DNA of 7,362 nucleotides from contig JAWAYL010000047.1 of the NCBI GenBank assembly GCA_038818725.1, forward strand, positions 1 to 7,362. Reading direction: 5' to 3'. Source of the DNA: JACIWB01 sp038818725 (GTDB lineage Archaea; Thermoplasmatota; E2; UBA202; JdFR-43). The notes beneath the pieces were generated by a model. That model did no database searches and was not told where the DNA came from. It saw only the letters and a list, made by a program, of their open reading frames with translations. Each line of letters starts with the position of its first letter. The stretch's first letter is position 1. A program made the translations under genes and the position numbers. Shown in pieces: positions 1-4,321 of this stretch.

Positions 1-46
1 TTGTTAAAATTCATTGATTTTTCAAAAATTGCATAGAAATTTTTGC

Positions 47-74
47 ATTTTTGTATTAAAATTAATACAAAAAT
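47..74. repeat. 13-bp perfect inverted repeat
   Basis: The arms ATTTTTGTATTAA (47-59) and TTAATACAAAAAT (62-74) are perfect reverse complements separated by two A residues. As RNA this would form a hairpin; as DNA it is a near-perfect palindrome able to bind a dimeric protein. It lies about 150 bp upstream of the csp start, so it may be a remote operator, or an end-of-transcript hairpin for a gene left of the window. Its pure A/T nature raises the chance of coincidence, although 13 matched pairs is long. Confidence 0.6.
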
Positions 75-127
75 TTTAGTTTTGGATAAAATTTAAGTTG
101 GTCAATAATTTATTTCAACAAAAAAAA

Positions 128-150
128 CAGATTTAAAAATTGTAAATCTG
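128..150. repeat. 8-bp inverted repeat, 7-nt spacer
   Basis: The arms CAGATTTA (128-135) and TAAATCTG (143-150) are perfect reverse complements. The CAGAT core recurs, inverted, at 152-156 (ATCTG) and again at 205-209 (CAGAT), so four copies of one 5-mer flank the csp promoter in alternating orientation. Confidence 0.55.
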
Positions 151-169
151 TATCTGCCGCTGTTAAACT

Positions 170-206
170 TGCTTGTAAAAATACAAATATTTTTATATAA
201 CAAGCA
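170..206. repeat. Two-part inverted repeat spanning the csp TATA box
   Basis: The outer arms TGCTTG (170-175) and CAAGCA (201-206) and the inner arms TAAAAATA (176-183) and TATTTTTA (188-195) are perfect reverse complements around a CAAA loop (184-187). Only a 5-nt bulge (196-200) interrupts the 3' side. The element contains the TATA box at 192-199. It can be read as a DNA operator over the promoter, or as an RNA hairpin if transcription begins further upstream. Confidence 0.55.
192..199 (+). promoter_or_regulatory. TATA box of the csp-dut operon
   Basis: TTTATATA is an exact match to the archaeal TATA consensus. Its centre is about 30 nt upstream of the csp ATG, 6 to 10 nt further than the TATA-to-start distance at pepD, hutU, the thiolase gene and the DUF167 gene here. 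Transcription would then begin around 216-220, giving a leader of only a few bases. An upstream alternative, TTTAAAAA at 132-139, would give a leader of roughly 70 nt. Confidence 0.5.
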
Positions 207-213
207 GATATAG

Positions 214-221
214 GGAGGTGA
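214..221 (+). promoter_or_regulatory. Perfect Shine-Dalgarno site of csp
   Basis: GGAGGTGA is fully complementary to the conserved 3' end of archaeal 16S rRNA (UCACCUCC) and ends 4 nt before the ATG at 226. It fixes the csp start codon. It is the strongest ribosome-binding site in the window. Confidence 0.85.
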
Positions 222-225
222 AAAT

Positions 226-426
226 ATGGAAGGAGTAGTAAAAAAATGGATAAATAAAAAAGGATATGGGTTTATAGGCGTAGATGGGCAGGATGATGTT
301 TTCGTACATCATTCCGATGTAAAGAAAGAAGGATTTGTTGTGCTGAGAGAAGGACAGAAAGTAAAGTTTGATATGGTAAATACAAACAAAGGAAAAAGAG
401 CAAAAAATGTTGAACTAATTGAATGA
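226..426 (+). CDS. CspA-family cold-shock domain protein
   Basis: A 66-residue single-domain protein of the usual CspA length. Members form a five-stranded OB-fold barrel that binds single-stranded RNA or DNA in the cytoplasm and act as RNA chaperones, often in the cold. The RNP1 motif KGYGFI is at residues 12-17 and RNP2 VFVHH at 25-29; Trp8 and the basic-aromatic surface are kept, with Tyr14 where bacteria usually have Phe. The start is set by the perfect Shine-Dalgarno site. It is the first gene of a two-gene unit, its TGA overlapping the dUTPase ATG. Such proteins are patchy among archaea, and ancient transfer from bacteria is plausible. The family call is firm. Whether expression is cold-induced cannot be read directly, though the structured upstream region suggests regulation. 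Confidence 0.95.
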   Translation: MEGVVKKWINKKGYGFIGVDGQDDVFVHHSDVKKEGFVVLREGQKVKFDMVNTNKGKRAKNVELIE

Positions 427-866
427 TTCTTTCTGATAGAGACATTAAAAAATATATTTTGAAAGGCGAAATTGAGATCAATCCTTTTGAAGAATTAAAT
501 TTAACTCCAAATGGATATGATTTAACAGTAGGAGAAATATATTTAGATGGAAAAAGAAGAAGAAAGGCAAAAATAAAACCTTTTACATGGTTTGCAATAT
601 CAACAAAAGAATATATAAAAATAAAAAATTTGACCGCACAGCTATGGATAAGGTCAACTTATGCAAGAAAAGGAATTTTTGCATCTTTTGGAAAAGTTGA
701 TGCAGGATTTGAAGGATGCCTAACCATAAGTTGCTTTAATTCATTTCAGGAAATTGAAATAAGAGAGGGAGATAAATTTTGTCAGATTGTTTTTGAAAAA
801 ATTTCATCTAAGCCGGAAAAATATTATAATGGAAAATATAAAGGGCAGAGAAAAGTAAAAATTTAA
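423..866 (+). CDS. dut: Archaeal-type dUTPase (dCTP deaminase-like family)
   Basis: A 147-residue enzyme predicted to split dUTP to dUMP and diphosphate, keeping uracil out of DNA and supplying dUMP for thymidylate synthesis. The N-terminus MILSDRDI is typical of the dCTP deaminase/dUTPase superfamily. LTPNGYDLTVG (27-37), the phosphate-binding RST (77-79), VDAGFEG with Asp93 (92-98), LTISCFN (100-106) and the C-terminal YNGKYKGQ (135-142) follow the archaeal dUTPase subfamily. Where dCTP deaminases carry the catalytic Glu after the DAGF motif (the TLE-type strand), Ser103 is found, so deamination is unlikely. The start overlaps the csp stop as ATGA and has no Shine-Dalgarno site of its own, which suggests translational coupling. 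The last 4 bp overlap the convergent pepD gene. A second choice is a divergent dCTP deaminase homologue. Confidence 0.85.
   Translation: MILSDRDIKKYILKGEIEINPFEELNLTPNGYDLTVGEIYLDGKRRRKAKIKPFTWFAISTKEYIKIKNLTAQLWIRSTYARKGIFASFGKVDAGFEGCLTISCFNSFQEIEIREGDKFCQIVFEKISSKPEKYYNGKYKGQRKVKI
851..862 (-). terminator. T-rich tract after the pepD stop
   Basis: On the minus strand the pepD TAA is followed at once by ATTTTTACTTTT, the kind of T-rich tract at which archaeal RNA polymerase stops. It lies inside the 3' end of the dUTPase gene. The call rests on composition only. Confidence 0.35.
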
Positions 867-2248
867 TCCTTTATTTTCTCTATTAAATGAAGCAAATATC
901 TCCAGAATTTTTCTACACTACTTATCTGAACAACTTCATCTGGACTATGAGGATGCTCTATTTGCGGCCCAATTGATATTATTTCATTTATTCCTGTTAT
1001 TTTCCCTATTATTCCTGTTTCTAAGCCTGCATGAATTGCCTTCTTCTCGGGTTGTCTGGCATATAGCTCAAAAAAGGCTTCGCTTGCTATCCTTAAAAGT
1101 TTTGACTCAAGATTTGGTTTCCATCCAGGATATTTGCTTCCCTCCTCTACTTTTGCGCCAGCCAGCTCTGCTATGCTTCTTATACTCTGCATTATTGCGT
1201 CCAAAGATGAATCAATTGAACTTCTTGAATTCATTACTATTTTAAGCTCATTTTCCGTTCTAACTGTCGCAAGATTTGTTGATGTTTCAACAAGCTCCTT
1301 TACATCCTGACTCATTGCAATTACTCCGTGAGGCAGGGCGAGCAATAAATTCAAAACTTTTTTGCTTTTCCTTTTATCTAAAATTCTGCTTAACTTGCAT
1401 TTTTCAACAACTATTTCCATATTCTTTTCCTGTGGATATTCATTCATGAATATTTTTTTCATTTCTTCTGCTTTTTTCTGAACTTCTTCAATGCTTTTAT
1501 CAACGCTTATTTCAGCAAATGCCTCTCTTGGAATTGCATTATGCTTATCTCCTCCTTCAATCTTGCTTATTCTTGCATCTATTTCATATAATATTCTTGC
1601 AAGCAACTTTATTGAATTAGCTCTTCCCTTATCTATTTCAATTCCTGAATGCCCTCCTTTAAGCCCTTTAACAGTAATTCTTATCCCTTCCATTTCCTTG
1701 TTTAAATATTTAAGCGGCATGCTTATAATTGAATTTCCTCCTCCCGCACATCCTATATAAATAACTCCAAAATCTTCGCTATCAAGATTTATCAAATATT
1801 TCCCTTTTATAAATCCTTTTTTAAGAGCAAATGCTCCAGTTAATCCACTTTCTTCATCAACAGTAAAAAGAAATTCAAGAGGTAAATTTTTCTCCATTAA
1901 TGCAAGGCATATTGCAATTCCAATTCCATTATCAGCACCAAGCGTTGTGCCTCTTGCTTTTACATAGTCGCCATCTATATATGGCTTTATTCCATCTTTT
2001 GAAAAATCATGAATAACATCCTTATTTTTCTCGCATACCATATCCATGTGGCATTGAAAAGTTATTAAAGCATTTCCTTTCCTTGCAACAACATTTCCTG
2101 CTTCATCTTTTGCTACTTCATATCCATTTCCGCGAGCAACTTCCATTATATAATTTGCAATTCTCTCCTCATTTTTTGAACAACGAGGAATTTTACATAT
2201 CTCCTCAAAATATTTCCATACAGCTTTTGGCTCAAGATTTTCAAGCAT
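863..2248 (-). CDS. pepD: Aminoacyl-histidine dipeptidase (PepD, M20 family)
   Basis: A 461-residue cytoplasmic di-zinc peptidase that splits dipeptides, classically Xaa-His, somewhat shorter than the roughly 485-residue E. coli PepD. Metal-site motifs are clear: CHMDM with His67 and Asp69, TTLGADNG with Asp106, DEESG with the Glu132/Glu133 pair, LDSED with Asp156, and the final EHPHSPDE with His434. GGHSGIEI (198-205) marks the M20 dimerisation/substrate region, and YVKARGTTLGADNGIG closely follows E. coli PepD. The start at 2248 (MLENLEPKAVW) matches where family members begin. The frame stays open to 2338, but that extension has no family counterpart and would swallow the promoter. A TATA box about 21 nt upstream and no Shine-Dalgarno site suggest a leaderless mRNA. 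The gene is monocistronic and convergent with dut. The exact dipeptide range is not predictable. Confidence 0.93.
   Translation of the reverse strand: MLENLEPKAVWKYFEEICKIPRCSKNEERIANYIMEVARGNGYEVAKDEAGNVVARKGNALITFQCHMDMVCEKNKDVIHDFSKDGIKPYIDGDYVKARGTTLGADNGIGIAICLALMEKNLPLEFLFTVDEESGLTGAFALKKGFIKGKYLINLDSEDFGVIYIGCAGGGNSIISMPLKYLNKEMEGIRITVKGLKGGHSGIEIDKGRANSIKLLARILYEIDARISKIEGGDKHNAIPREAFAEISVDKSIEEVQKKAEEMKKIFMNEYPQEKNMEIVVEKCKLSRILDKRKSKKVLNLLLALPHGVIAMSQDVKELVETSTNLATVRTENELKIVMNSRSSIDSSLDAIMQSIRSIAELAGAKVEEGSKYPGWKPNLESKLLRIASEAFFELYARQPEKKAIHAGLETGIIGKITGINEIISIGPQIEHPHSPDEVVQISSVEKFWRYLLHLIEKIKD
867..884 (+). terminator. T-rich tract after the dut stop
   Basis: Immediately after the dut TAA the plus strand reads TCCTTTATTTTCTCTATT, a pyrimidine-rich, T-rich tract that could end the csp-dut transcript inside the 3' end of pepD. 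There is no hairpin, and none is needed in archaea. This is a composition-based call. Confidence 0.3.
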
Positions 2249-2264
2249 AATTGTAATCAAAAAG

Positions 2265-2273
2265 AAATATAAA
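2265..2273 (-). promoter_or_regulatory. TATA box of pepD
   Basis: Read on the minus strand the site is TTTATATTT, preceded by an A-rich stretch (GAATAAA) that could serve as the BRE. Its centre is about 21 nt before the ATG at 2248, with no Shine-Dalgarno site between, consistent with a leaderless transcript. It lies inside the extended reading frame and so supports the shorter start. Confidence 0.6.
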
Positions 2274-2371
2274 TTTATTCCTTGAGCATTCAAGAAAGCC
2301 CTTAAAATTGCATTCATCCTGCAAAATTTCTTTTCCACTGAATCTTCTTAAATCCTTCAAACAAGCAAAAC

Positions 2372-2396
2372 AAAAAATCCCATCAAAAATAAAAAA
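2372..2396 (-). terminator. T-tract terminator after the BNR protein gene
   Basis: On the minus strand the region has three T-runs of 6, 5 and 6 bases (2396-2391, 2389-2385, 2377-2372), starting about 10 nt after the stop codon at 2406. CCC at 2399-2397 could pair weakly with GGG at 2381-2379. Tandem T-runs are the standard archaeal termination signal. This tract sits in the true intergenic gap (2249-2405), which otherwise holds only the pepD promoter. Confidence 0.6.
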
Positions 2397-2405
2397 GGGA
2401 AGAGA

Positions 2406-4046
2406 TTAGCTCACGCCCAGCACAAACGGGCCGAGCACAAAGCCACTCGCTGTCTTTCCAGCTCCTCCTGCAATCACTTTAATTGTTGTCTTTCCAATTC
2501 CAAGGACTAAGCCACTGCTTATTGTGGTGCTTGCTCCTGGGGCAAGCGATGGTATTGTTCCTTCTGCATGCTTTCCTAATATGATTAATCCTCCTTCTAA
2601 ATCAATTGTCCATGCAACATTTTCTGCTGGAATTGTTCCCGCATTGCTAACTGTTGCCTTAACTCCAAATCCACCAGATATGCTATCTATAACTATTACT
2701 GCTGCTGGTTTTGGAGCAAAATAAACATCTTTCTTTCCATTTCTTGTATCTGTCCATACTATACCCAACTCATTCACATCAACTGTTCCATGTTCCATTG
2801 CAACTGTTCCATCAACATCATTTATCTTCTTCTCTGGTTCAAATGTTGCACCGCCATCTTTTGATTCAATTAAGTATAGATTTCCATCTCTTACATATGC
2901 AATCATTACATTGTTTCCACTCACATGCACTGCTGGATATGCTCCCTGTGCAACTGTTGAAATTGTCCACTGATATGCCTGTCCTTCTGGTGGATCAGAT
3001 GTTGCCCTTGCAAGTTTTACTTCATTTCCTACTGTAAATACAATGCAAGTTAGTGAGCCACTTGCAGAAACATCTGGGTCTGTTCCTTCAGCAACTATTC
3101 CTTGCCATGGCCATACTTCTACATCAGCATATTTGTCCATTCCTCCAGGTCCTCCTCCCTGAGTTGTAAGCAGCGGATCAACAGATGCAACTGTTGTCTT
3201 GTGTATTATTTCATATTTCCTTGTTGTTTCATTGTAATGCTCTATAACAAAAGTTATTCGATTTGCTCCAGTTGCCATCTCAGGCTTGTATGCTGGAGCA
3301 GTTTTTGTTATTGATTGAGCATCATAATAGAAGCCAGCAACCCATCCTGAATGTAAGTCACCTGGTTGATAAATCTCACCAGTTTCTTTGTCGTGATATG
3401 AATAAAGCAGTTCGAGAGTTTTTGTTATTCCTCCACTATCAGCTGTCGCTAAATATAAGAACCATTCTGCAACAACCCCAGCCGCACAGTGCTCATATCC
3501 AGCTGCTCCTACACCAGAAACTCCCCACCATACTGCTTCTTCTGCTGTTGCAATATCTCCTGGTATCCATGCATGCTCCATGTTATACATCTCCGCCATT
3601 GGATCAATCATTGCAAGAAAGAATTCATCCGCTGCTGCTGAATATTTTATATCTGGGCTTTGTAGCAAGCCAGAGCCAGAAGGAAACTCTGCTGAATTAA
3701 ATAGAAAAGCTGCATTCCATGTATTTCCATTATCAGCGGAATATACAACTTGTATTCCTTGCTCAGTTGCGCTTATTTCCTTTTCATATGCAACCACAAG
3801 AGTTGAGCCCTTTCTTGTTATCTTTGGATGCATATCATCTCCGTCTGGGTTATCTGAAGATACAAGAATGTTTCCTGTATTAACTGTTGGCAATGGTTTA
3901 TGTATCGCTTTTATTTCTTTATATATTGCTTTTGTTTCAGAAACGCTTTTTTCCTGCGTTGTTGCCTTCATTACTGGTATAAAAGCGTTAGCTATCAGTG
4001 TCGCCATCACTATTCCCGCCAATATCATTATTTTTTTTCCTTTCAT
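2406..4046 (-). CDS. Secreted BNR/sialidase-like beta-propeller protein with C-terminal beta domain
   Basis: A 546-residue exported protein of unknown substrate. Residues 1-28 form a signal peptide (basic KGKK, hydrophobic core, likely cleavage near ANA or MKA), followed by a short linker. Residues 60-446 look like a propeller: Asp-boxes SADNGNTW (103-110) and SKDGGATF (395-402), a DDMHPKI strand (70-76), and WTDTRNGKKDVYF (431-443), typical of BNR/sialidase-like repeats. The only cysteines, 187 and 334, could form a disulfide. Residues 449-546 form a separate Gly-rich, CARDB-like beta domain (VKATVSNAGTIPAENVAW, then a LAPG turn) ending FVLGPFVLGVS, with no transmembrane anchor. No set of sialidase catalytic residues is recognised, so an enzymatic role is not claimed. 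The start at 4046 is backed by the signal peptide and a Shine-Dalgarno site. It could be a surface-binding or polymer-recognition protein. Confidence 0.8.
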   Translation of the reverse strand: MKGKKIMILAGIVMATLIANAFIPVMKATTQEKSVSETKAIYKEIKAIHKPLPTVNTGNILVSSDNPDGDDMHPKITRKGSTLVVAYEKEISATEQGIQVVYSADNGNTWNAAFLFNSAEFPSGSGLLQSPDIKYSAAADEFFLAMIDPMAEMYNMEHAWIPGDIATAEEAVWWGVSGVGAAGYEHCAAGVVAEWFLYLATADSGGITKTLELLYSYHDKETGEIYQPGDLHSGWVAGFYYDAQSITKTAPAYKPEMATGANRITFVIEHYNETTRKYEIIHKTTVASVDPLLTTQGGGPGGMDKYADVEVWPWQGIVAEGTDPDVSASGSLTCIVFTVGNEVKLARATSDPPEGQAYQWTISTVAQGAYPAVHVSGNNVMIAYVRDGNLYLIESKDGGATFEPEKKINDVDGTVAMEHGTVDVNELGIVWTDTRNGKKDVYFAPKPAAVIVIDSISGGFGVKATVSNAGTIPAENVAWTIDLEGGLIILGKHAEGTIPSLAPGASTTISSGLVLGIGKTTIKVIAGGAGKTASGFVLGPFVLGVS

Positions 4047-4053
4047 TTTTCAG

Positions 4054-4058
4054 CCTCC
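4054..4058 (-). promoter_or_regulatory. Shine-Dalgarno site of the BNR protein gene
   Basis: Minus-strand GGAGG lies 7 nt before the ATG at 4046 and fixes that start. Together with csp this is one of two genes in the window with an evident ribosome-binding site. Confidence 0.7.
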
Positions 4059-4075
4059 AAATAATAATACAAAAG

Positions 4076-4086
4076 TATTTTAAATA
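4076..4086. promoter_or_regulatory. Shared near-palindromic TATA element, BNR gene / DUF167 gene
   Basis: TATTTTAAATA reads as a TATA-like box on both strands within a 59-bp divergent gap. Its centre is about 24 nt before the DUF167 ATG at 4106 (leaderless spacing, no Shine-Dalgarno site) and about 35 nt before the BNR ATG at 4046, leaving room for a roughly 11-nt leader carrying GGAGG. No second TATA candidate in the gap is better. Confidence 0.45.
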
Positions 4087-4105
4087 ATTATCGGTTGTTA
4101 TAGAG

Positions 4106-4321
4106 ATGATAGTAAAAATAAAAGTTATTCCAACTGCTGGAAAAAATGAAATTATTCAGGAAGGAGAAATTTTAAAAGTAAAGGTTTCATCTCCTCCAAG
4201 TAAGGGAAAAGCAAACAAAGAAGTTATTGAACTTCTTGCAGATTTTTTTGGAGTAAAGAAAAACTGCATAAGGATAATAAAAGGGGCAAATTCAAGAGAA
4301 AAAATAATTGAAATTCTATAG
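4106..4321 (+). CDS. DUF167/YggU family protein (UPF0235)
   Basis: A 71-residue protein of the small YggU (DUF167) family, found across bacteria and archaea and still without an agreed function. The family signature is clear: a hydrophobic first strand ending VIPTAGK (7-13), LKVKVSSPPSKGKANKEVIELLADFFGV (23-50) with the conserved PP-x-x-GKAN core at 30-37, and IIKGANSREKIIEI near the end. Known members have a compact alpha/beta fold. The start has no Shine-Dalgarno site and a TATA-like element about 24 nt upstream, so the mRNA is probably leaderless. It diverges from the secreted BNR gene and converges with hutU, overlapping its 3' end by 6 bp. No operon partner hints at a role. Confidence 0.9.
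   Translation: MIVKIKVIPTAGKNEIIQEGEILKVKVSSPPSKGKANKEVIELLADFFGVKKNCIRIIKGANSREKIIEIL
4299..4304 (-). terminator. T6 tract after the hutU stop
   Basis: Twelve bases past the hutU stop the minus strand has six T in an AT-rich setting, inside the DUF167 coding end. It is a possible archaeal T-tract terminator, judged by composition alone. Confidence 0.3.

Larger units (their letters stand above)
151..210. repeat. 7-bp inverted repeat enclosing the csp promoter
   Basis: TATCTGC (151-157) is the reverse complement of GCAGATA (204-210). This pairing shares bases 204-206 with the inner hairpin at 170-206, so as RNA the two structures exclude one another. Position 210 is only three bases before the run of G that starts the ribosome-binding region. 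Confidence 0.45.
1..225. other. AT-rich non-coding region upstream of the cold-shock gene
   Basis: No convincing reading frame lies on either strand. The stretch is low-complexity A/T sequence with short repeated words: CAAAAAT at 23-29 and 68-74, and ATTTTTG at 39-45 and 47-53. From about 128 onward it carries several inverted repeats, a consensus TATA box and a Shine-Dalgarno site, each listed separately. The left part (1-75) may hold the terminator of a gene outside the window. The right part (128-225) is the control region of the csp-dut operon. Confidence 0.7.

Noticed and set aside
1..75. Short repeated words (CAAAAAT / ATTTTTG) as a CRISPR-like or integration-site array
   Set aside because: The words are only 7 bp, pure A/T except one base, irregularly spaced and in both orientations, with no unique spacers, tRNA end or integrase.
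128..221. Direct sequestration of the csp Shine-Dalgarno site by an upstream anti-SD
   Set aside because: No CACCTCC-like or CCTCC sequence occurs in bases 1-213, so any switch would have to act through the competing hairpins, not by direct pairing with GGAGGTGA.
2249..2338. N-terminal extension of pepD (30 extra residues, start at 2338)
   Set aside because: The extra residues do not match PepD family N-termini, and they run across a good TATA box at 2265-2273 with leaderless spacing to the ATG at 2248.
2711..3700. Plus-strand open frames opposite the BNR gene (about 2711-3037 and 3263-3700)
   Set aside because: They are rich in Leu, His, Ser and Gln with no domain pattern, as expected from antisense reading of a Thr/Ala/Gly-rich gene, and they lack ribosome-binding sites or promoters.
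3580..4083. Plus-strand 167-residue frame opposite the BNR protein N-terminus
   Set aside because: It is antisense to a well-supported signal peptide and first propeller blade, has no recognisable domain, and would run through the shared divergent promoter.
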